Shown here piece after piece: positions 23,819-34,860 of a stretch of 64,000 nucleotides of DNA. The stretch spans positions 85,024,958-85,088,957 of the forward strand of contig CP136069.1 of the NCBI GenBank assembly GCA_032622095.1, in the 5' to 3' direction. The notes beneath the pieces were generated by a model, which searched no databases, was not told the origin of the DNA, and saw nothing but the letters and a program-made list of their open reading frames with translations. The translations under genes were made by a program, and so were the position numbers. Origin of the DNA: Siphonodentalium dalli. Lineage: Eukaryota; Mollusca; Scaphopoda; Gadilida; Siphonodentaliidae. The first letter of the stretch is position 1. Each line of letters opens with the position of its first letter.

Positions 23819-24741
23819 CTCTGATACTCTGATACTCTGATACTCTGATGCTCTGATTGCTCTGATGCTCTGATGCTCTGATACTCTGATACTCTGATAC
23901 TCTGATTGCTCTGATGCTCTGATACTCTGATGCTCTGATTGCTCTGATGCTCTGATGCTCTGATACTCTGATACTCTGATACTCTGATACTCTGATGCTC
24001 TGATTGCTCTGATGCTCTGATACTCTGATACTCTGATACTCTGATGCTCTGATGCTCTAATTGCTCTGATTGCTCTGATACTCTGATGCTCTGATTGCTC
24101 TGATGCTCTGATGCTCTGATACTCTGATACTCTGATACTCTGATACTCTGATGCTCTGATTGCTCTGATGCTCTGATACTCTGATACTCTGATACTCTGA
24201 TGCTCTGATGCTCTAATTGCTCTGATGCTCTGATGCTCTGATGCTCTGATGCTTTGATCAGAACATGCTCTGATACTCTGATACTCTGATACTCTGATAC
24301 TCTGATTGCTCTGATGCTCTGATACTCTGATACTCTGATACTCTGATTGCTCTGATGCTCTGATGCTCTGATACTCTGATACTCTGATGCTCTGATGCTC
24401 TGATACTCTGATGCTCTGATACTCTGATACTCTGATACTCTGATGCTCTGATGCTCTGATACTCTGATTGCTCTGATGCTCTGATACTCTGATACTCTGA
24501 TGCTCTGATGCTCTGATACTCTGATTGCTCTGATGCTCTGATGCTCTGATACTCTGATTGCTCTGATGCTCTGATGCTCTGATACTCTGATACTCTGATG
24601 CTCTGATGCTCTGATACTCTGATGCTCTGATACTCTGATACTCTGATACTCTGATGCTCTGATGCTCTGATACTCTGATGCTCTGATACTCTGATGCTCT
24701 GATGCTCTGATGCTCTGATACTCTGATGCTCTGATGCTCTG
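23819..24741 (+). repeat. GATRCTCT minisatellite
   Basis: More than 110 uninterrupted units of GATACTCT and GATGCTCT (8 bases) and GATTGCTCT (9 bases). A junction word, TTTGATCAGAACATGCTC, precedes the array at 23804 and recurs inside it at 24253, so a 449-base block appears to have been duplicated. The minus strand reads open for 332 residues (SEHQSIR/SEYQSIR repeats), but this follows from the unit lacking stops and is not evidence of a protein. Confidence 0.95.
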
Positions 24742-25213
24742 ACAAGCTGACTAGTGCTCATTTAACACATGATTGGTGTGAAGCACACACAGTAAGAACG
24801 ACTTTGCTCTCAAGGGTCACATCTTGGCAAAAGGTTTGAACAGTGTACAATCTGACAATTGGCTGTCGCTCAAAGCGGCCAAGCCACTGTTATGTGAAAA
24901 ATCACAATAGACCACCGGTGGGCTGTGAACTCATCTTCATGTGTTAACAGCAAGACAAGTCGGACACGCGAACCACTGGACCAAGGAGTTCCACAGAAAG
25001 TATGGTTTGATGTCTGGAAGGATGAGGTGGCATTGCATGGATTTAGCCCTGTGTTTACATTTTGCGATACTCCGTTCGTGTAGTATGCCTGTTGCTCACA
25101 CAGGGCTAATCATTTTACGCAGATATAGCCATATTATTCCGATGAGGTTCCATGACAATGATAACTGAGAAAGGCCACACCTTTATTATTAATTTTAAAA
25201 AAACAAATTCCAC

Positions 25214-25578
25214 TTAAAGGATAACACCGGTCTAGCCTTTCTCAGTCATTATCGATGTCAACTGTGCATGTTGCCGAAAAGATTTTTGTGATAGGCCGCC
25301 CATAACTAAAGTTATGCCAATTCATGCAATTGAATATTACATTATGGATTATGCGCAGTCTGAATCGTTAAGTGTCGCTAGTAGTCACTGAAGTGACGTG
25401 ACATGAGGGAAAATTAACGATTCAGACTGCATAATCCATAATGGAATATTCAATTGCATGAATCGGCATAACTTCCGTTACGGGCTGCCTATCACAAAAA
25501 TCTTTTCGGCAACGTCCTCAGTGGATTAGCGGGCATATAGATAATGATTTAGAAGGCTACACCGGTGTAATCCTTTAA
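25214..25578. mobile_element. TTAA-3 element copy 2, palindromic
   Basis: A 365-base foldback: arms run from TTAAAGGATAACACCGG through GCCGAAAAGATTTTTGTGAT to ATTCAGACTGC at the centre, and repeat in reverse to CCGGTGTAATCCTTTAA. TTAA flanks both ends. The matching arms make it almost fully self-complementary. Confidence 0.85.
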
Positions 25579-25702
25579 AAATACAAAAGAACAAGTTAGG
25601 AAACCTATCTATTGTACAGGTATCACTTCGACCCCATCTAAAAATACAAAAGAACAAGTTAGGAAACCTATCTATTGTACAGGTATCACTTCGACCCCAT
25701 CT
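25577..25702. repeat. 63-bp tandem duplication
   Basis: Two apparently identical 63-base units (25577-25639, 25640-25702) starting AAAAATACAAAAGAACAAGT. The first begins exactly at the TTAA-3 right end. On the minus strand the duplication keeps frame and repeats a 21-residue stretch. Confidence 0.9.
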
Positions 25703-25858
25703 TTCGCCGCCAAATATAACGTACTTAATAAACCTTTGCTCATACTGGCTCATATTTGAATGTTCAATCTGCTCGACAATCTTCCCATGAATTCTGACCA
25801 CAATATCGAGTTTAAATGAGGTAAATTGTCCAGTTGAACCCTGAAAGAAGTTTGACAC
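25703..25858 (-). CDS. Possible orphan exon of unknown function
   Basis: The minus-strand frame here reads GSTGQFTSFKLDIVVRIHG followed by KIVEQIEHSNMSQYEQRFIK and VIFGGER. Its composition is more protein-like than any other frame in the left two thirds of the window. A candidate acceptor (TTCTTTCAG before GGTTCAACTGG) precedes it on the minus strand and candidate donors (GTACGT) follow. I do not recognise the family. It could be one exon of a gene whose other exons I cannot see, a pseudogene exon, or chance. The 63-bp duplication extends the frame downstream. Confidence 0.25.
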
Positions 25859-25989
25859 GTTGTCGTGAGCACCGTGCATAAGGTAGATTGCCTTATATAT
25901 CTGTAATCTAAATTACTATAAGTGGGGTATAAAAGATAATTAATTTTTGTTTTTAATCATCGATAATGCCGACATGATATTGCTTTTGT

Positions 25990-26045
25990 GCTATATATCA
26001 TTTACGCTTAAGTGCAAATCATTTACTCTTAAGCGCAAATAAAAA
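25990..26045. repeat. CTTAAGYGCAAAT repeat, two units
   Basis: Two copies of the CTTAAGTGCAAAT word that also forms the array at 27066-27175, on the other side of the TTAA-1 copy. Confidence 0.5.
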
Positions 26046-26294
26046 TTCATACACATTGATCCCCCTGAATTAATTTTAAATGGCACAGGCCTGAATACAT
26101 CACTCAGGTCTATATAGGCCCACCATATGAGGGAAGCAATCCCCCAGTAACCCCTAATTCCCTTTTTATGACCATGTAAATGGTATAGATCTGTGCAGGA
26201 TGTCTCTTTATAAAATATAATAGATCTCTGGGATGGAGACACAATTTTTTTCCCCTATTTCAAGTCAATAAGTACACCATATGAGTCTAGCAAG

Positions 26295-26306
26295 CCCCCC
26301 CCCCCC
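26295..26306 (+). repeat. Poly-C run (12)
   Basis: A homopolymeric C run. Its flanks, 'atatgag' and 'agtaacccctaatt', are repeated at about 26127-26160, where the run is short ('aatccccc'), so the run has expanded in one copy of a local duplication. Confidence 0.75.
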
Positions 26307-26583
26307 AGTAACCCCTAATTAACTCATTGTGGCCATGGAAATAGCATATATCTGTTCAGGATATGTCCCTTTAATAAACTAGAGCACCGGGAGTGAGGCA
26401 CCAATTCTTGTGACACCAGGGACAGGCAAGCTGATATGCATATGGAGATATGTTTTTTTCTAAAATTTTCGAGTCTCAGTGTGTGGGGCTACTACTACAT
26501 GTATGTGCCCATAATAATATACTATGAGATGGACTCAATAATTCACACTCAGAGGGAAGTAAGGGAGTGTTAGGTATTTGCTC

Positions 26584-27063
26584 TTAAGGCCCACTTAATT
26601 TTCCAACCCCCAATTCACATTATGTAAAATATATGCCATATTATGTACCATTTGAAAGATCAGCTCCAAAACATTGTATTTTCAACTTATTCAATGTAAT
26701 AAACTGTGAACATGTTATTTTTATTGAGAAACTAGCGTTTGTTCTGTTGTCATGTTTATGCACAAAGTCAATTATTATCAATACAAGGGGAATGACTCTA
26801 TAAATTTAGATATAGAGTTATCCCCTTCCATTGAAAATGCATCTTTAGTTTGAATTCTGAGAGCCAAAGGGGGGGGGGGGAATTATTGTATTATTTCAGC
26901 TCTTTTCTATTACTCTATGGGCACCTTATGAGACACAGACATTCCAAATGGTGATGAATTATAGTATTTTAATCATATTTTATGCCATAGATTTTACTAA
27001 AACGGTATATCAAGGCACTATAAACAAAATAATCGGTGACTCGAAAATTAAGTGGGCCTTTAA
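26584..27063. mobile_element. TTAA-1 element copy 2
   Basis: Full-length copy with ends TTAAGGCCCACTTAATTTTC (one A short at the left) and AAAATTAAGTGGGCCTTTAA. A 12-base G run at 26869-26880 replaces the short G tract seen at the same point in copy 3. Confidence 0.85.
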
Positions 27064-27065
27064 TT

Positions 27066-27175
27066 GCAAATTTGTGCTTAAGCGCAAATGATTTGTACTT
27101 AAGCGCAAATGATTTGTACTTAAGCGCAAATGATTTATGCTTAAGTGCAAATATTTGTGCTTAACTGCAAATAAG
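27066..27175. repeat. 21-bp tandem repeat
   Basis: About five units of CTTAAGCGCAAATGATTTGTA, period 21, with variants. The core GCTTAAGCGC is nearly self-complementary. Confidence 0.8.
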
Positions 27176-27279
27176 TAATAAATGTGAAAAGGGCCTCTCA
27201 TATATTTTGCCATACTTTTGAGATGGTGGCTGGGCAATTTCTGTGTCCAACATTATGATGCACCCTCTTTTTGTCCCCC

Positions 27280-28020
27280 AAAATTTTCAGAGGACTATTG
27301 TAATCAGGCTGTGTGTGTGTCCGTCTGTCCTTGTGTGTCCATCCCAATCCTTGTCCAGATGTTATTAAACTCCAGTTCAAATTATCTGATTGAAAGGAAA
27401 CTTGGTTTGAGGAAGAACCATCACATATTTAGTTCAAGTTCAATTTTGGTCATGGACCGATGAATTTTACTTAGAAATTACAGTTTTTGGTTGTACGGAT
27501 GATAACTTGAGCAATATTCAACAGAATTTATATTTGGTACATTATTCTCATCTGAGAAGACGCAAGCCAAGTACATTATTGGTCATGGTCTGATGATATT
27601 TGATGGAGTTATGCAACTTTTTTTTAAATTAGAAATTACAGTTTTATGTAGTCTGGATGATAACTTGAGCAATATTCAACAGAATTTCTTGTTGATATTT
27701 GGTACGTGGTTCTTAACCCTTTCAGTGCCAAGTCCAATTTTTGTATCAATCCATATTTCCTTGATAATTTTTCATATGGGTTGATACAAAAATCGTACTT
27801 GGCACTGAAAGGGTTAAACGAGACGACACAGGCCAAGTTAGATTTTGGTCATAGTCTGATAATTTTTGAGTTATGCCCCATTTTTTACATAGAAATCTCA
27901 GCTTTTGTATTGTCCAGATGATAATTTCAGCAATATTCAACATAATTTATTGATACTTGGCACGTGGTTCACATTTGAGAAGAAGCTCCTTTTTCGACTG
28001 CCTCATTTGGGGGGACATGT
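27280..28020 (+). mobile_element. Modular repeat with GT/CT-rich head (HCE-K)
   Basis: After a GTGTGTGTCCGTCTGTCC tract at about 27311 come three diverged modules (near 27480, 27625 and 27890), each with 'ttacagttttt', 'gatgataacttgagcaatattcaac' and 'atttggta'. The modules resemble the internal repeats of the other hairpin-capped families. The element is interrupted by TTAA-5. I did not find its ends. Confidence 0.5.
27713..27817. mobile_element. TTAA-5: minimal piggyBac-like foldback
   Basis: A 105-base hairpin with arms TTAACCCTTTCAGTGCCAAG and CTTGGCACTGAAAGGGTTAA. The arms continue imperfectly (GTATCAA/TTGATAC). TTAA target sites and CCCTTT termini fit the piggyBac superfamily. It sits inside a module of the surrounding repeat, splitting 'ggtacgtggttc' from 'acgagacgac'. 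Confidence 0.8.
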
Positions 28021-28067
28021 GGCCTGTGAGTCTGTGACCTTTTATTGCTATTGTTATATGTTACAGT

Positions 28068-28434
28068 GTGTCTGTCATTGGGGAATGAGGTCCCCAGGGA
28101 GGTGAATTTTAATGGTGATGCTATCGCAAACGGTGGGCTATCATCACCAAATTCACCCTCTAGGAACCTCATTCTGCTTAGGCCTCAACTGCTATGGGAG
28201 ACCTAGGATCAGATTAAATTTCCCAAGTTGAAGTTGGTGATGTTTACCCATTTTTAATAGTCACCGTGATTATGCATTTTATCTTCTGCAAATTAGGGGA
28301 TATAGAAACTGAACAGACAGTAAGAAGTAACTAAAAACAACGTTAATTTGAGACTATAGATACTTCCTAGAAGATGAGGCTTAAGCAGAATGAGGTCCCC
28401 AGAGGGTGAATTTGGTGATGCTAGCCTGCTGTGC
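28068..28434. mobile_element. GCP element, core type 2
   Basis: A left hairpin module (GAATGAGGTCCCCAGGGAGG to ACCCTCTAGGAACCTCATTC), then a core starting 'cttaggcctcaactgctatggga', then the first half of a second hairpin module (AGAATGAGGTCCCCAGAGGG) that stops at about 28434. Full versions are at 34357 and 46263. Confidence 0.75.
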
Positions 28435-28439
28435 TTCTT

Positions 28440-29055
28440 CATAGAATGGAAAGACATACCATATATATCAACAGATACTGATTTCTGTTATTGTCACGAA
28501 AAAAGAATATATCCATTCTGGCAGTTTAATAACATGCTATCAGACATTGAAAGTTTTTTTTTAAATGGTGTTTGATTGCCAAAAAAATTCCTTCAGCATT
28601 TATTGCATTACCACTGAATACAGATGTGCACTTTTCTGGAGGTAGTGCACCTCTGTTCAAATTGTCTGAACATCATAAACTGTATTATATACGAAATGTT
28701 ACAATTCTATTTTCACACCCATTAGCTAAATGTGCTTTAAAGTAAATTTTAAGACATAAATAGATCCATTGATTTAAAACTCATATTTAATAACAGCAAA
28801 CACTTTGAAGATTATGTCTATTAATTTTTAACTTGTCAAGTTGCATTATTTTTGCATACAACAGACATATTTAACATGTTGAACAAAAATACCTCTATGA
28901 TGAATCACAAACAATGTTTATATCAACAAAGCATATTGAATTTTGACATTCTAAGAATTATGGTCTTGTTTCTTGCGGGTTCATGCAATAACTAAGTTTC
29001 ATCTCGACTTCAGTTTTGTTGGTGGAGGAATGACCATACAGGGCTGTCAGGCCTG
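28440..29055. other. Unassigned AT-rich sequence
   Basis: I see no gene or recognised repeat here. Confidence 0.35.
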
Positions 29056-29061
29056 AGAATA

Positions 29062-29468
29062 AGGTGGCTGTCATTTGCATAGGGGGAAATTAGTGACGCT
29101 AACCCACATAGTGGGCTAGCATCACTAAATTCACCCACTGCAGACCTCATTCTGCTTAGGACTTATCTTCTCTGGAGAATTTCTTTATTATCAAATTTCT
29201 ATAGAAACTTCTTCACATAGATTCTATTTCTTTTTTAGTTTAGTTTGGCAGATGACACATTGCATAATCGAGGTTCCCAATGGGTGTAGATCACAATATG
29301 CAACATTTGGGAACTTCAATCTGAGTCTATGTCTCCCATAGCAGACAAGGCCATGCAGAATGAGGTCCCAAAAGGGTGAATTTGGTGAAGCTAGTCCACT
29401 CTGTGAGATAGCATCACTAAATTCACCCTCTGGGGACTTCAATCTTCAAATGACAGGCATCTTATTTT
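29062..29468. mobile_element. GCP element, core type 1
   Basis: Two hairpin modules flank a core (TTCTATAGAAACTTCTTCAC and 'aaggttcccaatgggtgta'-like blocks) that differs from the type 2 core. The right module runs GAATGAGGTCCCAAAAGGGT to ACCCTCTGGGGACTTCAATC. The same core occurs at 43475-43907. Confidence 0.75.
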
Positions 29469-29671
29469 CAGGCCTGGGCAGTTGTGCCAGTTCCAGTTCT
29501 AGCAGCACAAAAAGAAGATAAAACAAGAGCTGGACTTTTGCCCGGTGCATACCCCCATGTGATAATCAACCAATCAGCAGCCAGAATTTTTTTTATGCTG
29601 ACTCTTAGTTTCCCTACTCAAATTTAGGAAGCGTAACTCTATATAATTCGTTGCTTGTAACCATGTGGAAT

Positions 29672-29838
29672 ACTACATTAAGGCCCTAAATAATCGACTC
29701 CTTAACCACAGCAGAATTATGGGTAATTTTTCAGGATTTAGTTGGAAATATGGCTTGTTGCCAAATTTCCAACTAAATCCTGAAAAATTACCCATAATTC
29801 TGCTGTGGTCAAGGAGTCAATTATTTAGGGCATTAATG
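29672..29838. mobile_element. TAfb foldback, centre deleted
   Basis: The arms meet at TGGCTTGTTGCCAAATTTCC, lacking the CATCGGAAAGC centre. Both arms carry the same change, TAGTTGGAAAT and ATTTCCAACTA, where the family has TAGTCGG. The outermost CAGT end is degraded on the left. A lone terminal scrap, GATTTAGGGCATTACTGTA, lies at about 29970-29988. Confidence 0.85.
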
Positions 29839-29999
29839 TATGAAGCAATGAACACATACTGAGCCAGTTCCTTAACTCATTCTGATATACCGGTACATAT
29901 ACAGAGCCTATGTTCCAATGGATGGCTAACATACATATACAGTACCTACCTCCAAATGTCTGCTAGAAGATTTAGGGCATTACTGTACCAAGGGTGGGC

Positions 30000-30485
30000 A
30001 TACCCTATGACCAAAAAAATCAACATTTCCAGATAAACGAAGAATAAATCTAGTATGGAATATGCAAACAACACCAGTTGACACTCCACTGAAAGTCCAT
30101 GTGGTAGTAAACATACATGCCAAATTTCATCAATTTCCTATAACCCATGGCTGAGATACACTTATGATGATGAACATCCATAACAAATGTTATCAAGATC
30201 CTATAACCCTTGGCTGAGATACTCAGGCAGACAGGCAAACAATCAGTATTTCCAGATAAACAAAGATGATTAACTCTAGATCGGAGAAAGTGAACAACAC
30301 AGTTTGATACTTTGTTGAAAACCCTTATGATAAACATCCATAACAAATTTCATCAAGATCCTATAACCCATGGTTGAGACACACCGGCAGACCCACAAAA
30401 CAATAATTAACAATTCCAGATAAACAAAGGTGAATAACTCAAAAACGGACCCCCCCCCCCCCCCCCAAAAAAAAAGATTGAACAC
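30000..30485 (+). repeat. Diverged tandem modules ending in poly-C
   Basis: Two to three units of about 110-215 bases share 'aacatccataacaaat-t-atcaagatcctataaccc', 'ggctgagatac' and 'tttccagataaacaaag'. The block ends at a 17-base C run (30450-30466) followed by nine A. It has the module style of the hairpin-capped elements, but I found no terminal hairpin. Confidence 0.6.
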
Positions 30486-30489
30486 TCCA

Positions 30490-31530
30490 CTTAATTAAAT
30501 AGATTGTTACTAAACATGTCATTGTGGACAATGTAACTGAAATTCACTTGATGACAATAGTACTAATATAAACCTTCTGTGACCACTGAAATTTTGAAAT
30601 TGGCCTGGGATGTGCGCATATCGTTACTCTTCTGATTGGTCATCATTCTCAAGTGTGATATTTAGTAATTATCTTTAGCAAGTCATCCACAAAAGAAGGT
30701 GTCCATCGGGTGAAAGAATTTTCAAATTATATGTCGCATGTTTAGGGGAAAATCATATTTGAGAGATTTTATGCCCGCATGTCTTTGATGCTGATTATTT
30801 GGTCAAACTCAGTTTTGCAGATGATCTATCATACAATTTGAATAAGATCGATATAACAGACTATTATTAGCCAGGCTCAGCCACATGTATATGTAACTTC
30901 TAACGTGTGTATACATGTATATGTAACTTCTAGCATGTATATGTAACTTCTGACATGTGTTACCTGACTCACATGATCATTTTGCCTATACATACATGGT
31001 CAAATAAAGAAGTTTGGTGTCCAACGTGTAGCATACAAAACTTGTAGCGAAGAGGAATAATCAGTTTGATTGAATACAATTAAGTGTATCGCTGGTTGCA
31101 TTGTGGCTTCTTTTTATCGCCATCCGACTATTGTCTATATTAAAGTTTCAATAGACGTAGGCCCATATCTATAAATGTGTAGGTTTGGCGCTGTAAAATC
31201 ATCTGACTGTTCCTACCATAGGCATCTTCATAGCAATACCATAGTACCAAATGTTACACCTACATGTTGTTGAACCTTGCTAATATCTACTGACGGCAGT
31301 GTTAGTATTCCACCATATAAAGAACCGAGGCGAAACAAGTTTCTCTTGGGGTTATTCAACAAAGAAACTTTTAAAAGTTTTCATGGATTTCCTTTTATTC
31401 TTCTTATTCATAAACATTTTTTTAAAACTCATCCATCACACACATAAATTACCATACACAGAACAAAAACAACAGACATATGAACACATTAATCACCCAA
31501 AAACTATACCATCCAAATTCTAGTTGCCAC
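30490..31530. other. Unassigned sequence
   Basis: No gene recognised. A 'acatgtatatgtaacttctaac' word is repeated three times at about 30882-30955. Confidence 0.35.
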
Positions 31531-31534
31531 TCTA

Positions 31535-31747
31535 CAGTAATGCTCTAAGTAATCGACTTGTTAACCACAGCAGAATTATGGGTAACTTTTCAGGATTTAG
31601 TCGGAAATATGGCTTGTTGCCATTCATCGGAAAGCTCTCCCCGAGAGCTTTCCGATGAATGGCAACAAGCCATATTTCCGAGTAAATCCTGAAAAGTTAC
31701 CCATAATTCTGCTGTGGTTAAGAAGTTGATTACTTAGAGCATTACTG
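31535..31747. mobile_element. TAfb foldback, full length
   Basis: Arms of about 105 bases meet at CTCTCCCCGAGAG. Both arms carry matched variants at the tips (CTCTAAGTAATC and GATTACTTAGAG). The flanks are TA on both sides. Confidence 0.9.
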
Positions 31748-32039
31748 TATGTAGTTCAGGGTATAATCATTTTCATAAAACCTGTGCTAACATCATGTAC
31801 CACATATTATGTCTAATGGAAAGATACTTCCATATATTGCCTGTGTGTATCCTATAACAGCTCAGATGTATTTCAATGTTAGAAAAAAAGATGGTATCTG
31901 TGGGCACTGTTTTATGATCTTGCTTTCGATCATGCTACATGTACTACCATTCAACTGTTCTGGGTGGTATACATACGTTGGAGTAAGCTAAATAGTATTG
32001 GTGGAAAGAAACAAGCTGATAAAATTTGTTTCATACCAT

Positions 32040-34033
32040 TTAACTCTTTCACCACCGCAGCCCGCTTTAGCGGGCACGACGTAATTTACGTTCACCACCG
32101 CAGCCCGCTTTAGCGGGCTGTGACGTTCAATTCCGTTCGGCGATTTTAAACCGCACACTATCCGCTCTAAACATAAAACCATACAATATCCTGGTTCGAG
32201 AAGGGCTTTCTCGGTGCCCCTTGCAATCAATCGTTATGATTGATAAAAAATATAAGAAATAAAATCGTCTCCAATGCTGTTCTAATTGCTGGTAAATCAC
32301 CGACCCGAAATCACGAAATTCCACGTGTGTTTACAAAGACGCTACGAAACAAAGCACCTTGTCAACATGAAAATTTAGCCTCGATGATCACTAAAGATAG
32401 TCTCTAGTTATCACGTAATTCTTGTCAGCAGTAATATTACTTCATGTGTGTTATATTTGTGTCAACAAAGCATTTTCACATCCAAATTCATTGTATTGAT
32501 TGTTAATAAAGTTGCTCGATGGTCGAATTGCGCGCGAAAAGTAAATTCCGTGACCTCGTTTCATGCATTGAAAGGAAGCAAGTTACGTCATCAAATTACA
32601 CATATATACAGTCTATTTGCAAGTGTTCAGGAAGTCATAATTTTATAATTCAAGTTATTCTTCGCAAGGAACAAAAGTATATTAAACATTTCCACACGGG
32701 ACACTTTACCGGGCTACGACGTTCGTCTCCTGTTCCGCAATTTTAAATTATACGCTGTGTGCTCTAAAAATAGAAAACTGGTAAACCCCGGTTTTGAGTA
32801 TGCGTCCTTCGTTGTCGTTTGGCAATGGAATGTGGTTTTGACAATAATCGATAAACGATGTCAGATGACGAATTTTCTGATGAAAATTTCTATGAATCAT
32901 TAAATGGCACGGATTTCTTTGATACTTTTGACCTGCCCCGGAATGTTCAGATCGACAGAGTTACTATAGAGAAACTCGAGCTAGATATGCCCAAACATTT
33001 GCCTGCAGTATAACGCATAATTTGAGTAATGTTGGGATAATTCCAAGACGTTTGACTTGACAGCCATACAAATTTTTCAATGGGATTTCACAAGTTCAAG
33101 GTAATTACTCTTCTACACATTCAAGTCAAAACATGGCGCGATTTAGCCAGAAATAATTTGTGTTGAAGAATTTTTTTTTTTTTTTTATTTTTTTTTTTTT
33201 GGTGGGATTTCATGCTGAAATTTTCGGCATAGCCAAGCTGATGAAGTTCACTACATGATATCACTTTGGATGTTTCCATGAACAATAGGATTCAATTATA
33301 TTTGGAAAGTCCCACCTTTTATTTGATCAAGCAACTGGGGTAATATTAATAATTCATTGGTCAAAATTTGCTAAAAGTAACTCAAAATCCTGCGTATTTG
33401 ATATATTTCACATAATACTAATCTGGTTGCCATGGCAACGGTGTAAATGAACGTAGGCTTTTCTTTGCCACATGTAATGTGGGTACTGTGTACTCCGTGC
33501 AGGTCCCAATATTACTATCATTAGGGAAAACGTCATTTATGTAATGACTGTACTCAGCGTGAAACATTATTGAGTTGTCCAGAAACTCAGTTTCTCTAAA
33601 ATTCACACTTTTGAAATGATTGGTATATGAGGCAGTTCGGTTGCCATGACAACAAGAAGTGCCAATTCCACATACCACAGAGGGTGGTATACAATTGTAA
33701 ATGTTTGCAGTTGTGTTTTGGGGGGGGATAGTTTACCCCATACTAAATAGTTTGTACTTTTTATACACTAAATCATGAATTTTATTCTAAATGTTCAATA
33801 ACAGCCTGATTTGGTTGCCATGGTAACCATAATGAAGTGACATCATTCTTCCATGGGTCTTCCAAATGAATGGGTAGTCATCACTGGTCATAAAAATATA
33901 TTGGTTTATATGCATATGGTTCCCACAAACTCTATGAGTGCCCTACATTTGAGACAGGACTTTCCATAAATACTGCTGTAAACCCGGTGTCGCAACCAAT
34001 TTATCTCTGTAAACTTGGTGGTGAAAGAGTTAA
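32040..34033. mobile_element. piggyBac-like 2-kb element
   Basis: It has TTAA at 32040-32043 and 34030-34033 and perfect 13-base terminal inverted repeats, CTCTTTCACCACC and GGTGGTGAAAGAG. A TTAA target and a 13-bp terminal repeat are typical of piggyBac transposons. The left end repeats TTCACCACCGCAGCCCGCTT twice (32047 and 32090). A related block (CGGGCTACGACGTTCG.., about 32710) lies further in, as if the end had been duplicated. The only protein-like relic is the short frame at 32858-33013. Three palindromic GTTGCCATGGCAAC-type sites lie in the right half. Confidence 0.85.
32858..33013 (+). pseudogene. Relic N-terminus of a piggyBac-type transposase (tentative)
   Basis: A 51-residue frame starts MSDDEFSDENFYESLNGTDF and closes at TAA 33011-33013. 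It is strongly acidic at the N-terminus, as piggyBac transposases usually are, and lies in plus orientation about 0.8 kb inside the element. I see no DDD catalytic domain or cysteine-rich C-terminus after it. The assignment rests on position inside a TTAA element and composition, not on a matched domain. Confidence 0.45.
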
Positions 34034-34052
34034 CTAATTAATTACAACACTT

Positions 34053-34064
34053 GGGGGGGGGGGG
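34053..34064 (+). repeat. Poly-G run (12)
   Basis: A homopolymeric G run about 20 bases to the right of the piggyBac-like element. Confidence 0.75.
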
Positions 34065-34356
34065 AAAGGGTCCCCAAAAAAGAAAGAAATTTGCATGGAT
34101 GGGAGGTGGTGGGTGGTCAGGGAGCATAAAACCATAAAATCATGTTTTTCTCATCAACCAGGAGAAATATGAATATTAAATTTAATCTTTTATAACAACT
34201 GTGACATAAAGGATTATCATGAAAATTGGCAGACACTAATGCTATTTAATGCTATTTCCAGAGACAATTAGTTTTTGGTTTCTCATGTAAAATTAGATTT
34301 TTGGAGGATACGACTCTTCAGAAGCCCATCGACGACATGATCAAGTCTGAATTTAG

Positions 34357-34786
34357 TGTGTCTGTCATCTGCAGAATGAGGTCTCCAGAGGGTGAAATTA
34401 GTGACGCTATCCCGCATGGTGGGCTAGCATCATCAAATTAACCCTCTGGGACCCTCATTCTGCTTCTAGGCCTCAACTGCTATGGGAAACCTAGGATCTG
34501 ATTGAAGTTCTCCAGTTGAAGTTGGTGATGTTCACCCATTAGTCACCATGATTATGATTGTATCTTATGCAAATTAGGGAATATAGAAACTGAACAGAAG
34601 GGAAAACATAACTAAAACAATGTTAATTTGAGACTATATATACTTCCCAGAAGATGAGGTCTAAGCAGAATGAGGTCTCTAGAGGGTTAACTTGGTGATG
34701 CTAGTCCACCATGCAGGATAGCGTCAATAAAAATCACCCTCTTCATTCTGCAAATGACTGACTCACTATTTGAAGGCTTGTTGGCT
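34357..34786. mobile_element. GCP element, core type 2
   Basis: Left module GCAGAATGAGGTCTCCAGAG.. to AACCCTCTGGGACCCTCATT, type 2 core, and right module GCAGAATGAGGTCTCTAGAG.. to ATCACCCTCTTCATTCTGCA, where the last arm is shortened. It is flanked by 'agtgtgtctgtcatctgc' and 'aatgactgactcactatttga'. Confidence 0.8.
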
Positions 34787-34860
34787 GCCAGTGCCTAAGT
34801 AGGAATATGTTTAAAATTACAAGCATCTCATTTTTGCTCAGACATTAAAGACATCAGAGA

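Noticed and set aside
23747-24745. A 332-codon minus-strand frame of SEHQSIR/SEYQSIR repeats
   Set aside because: It is a translation of the minisatellite. Units of 8 and 9 bases without stop codons stay open in more than one frame (a second frame of 167 codons overlaps). No start context, splice sites or unique domain support a protein.
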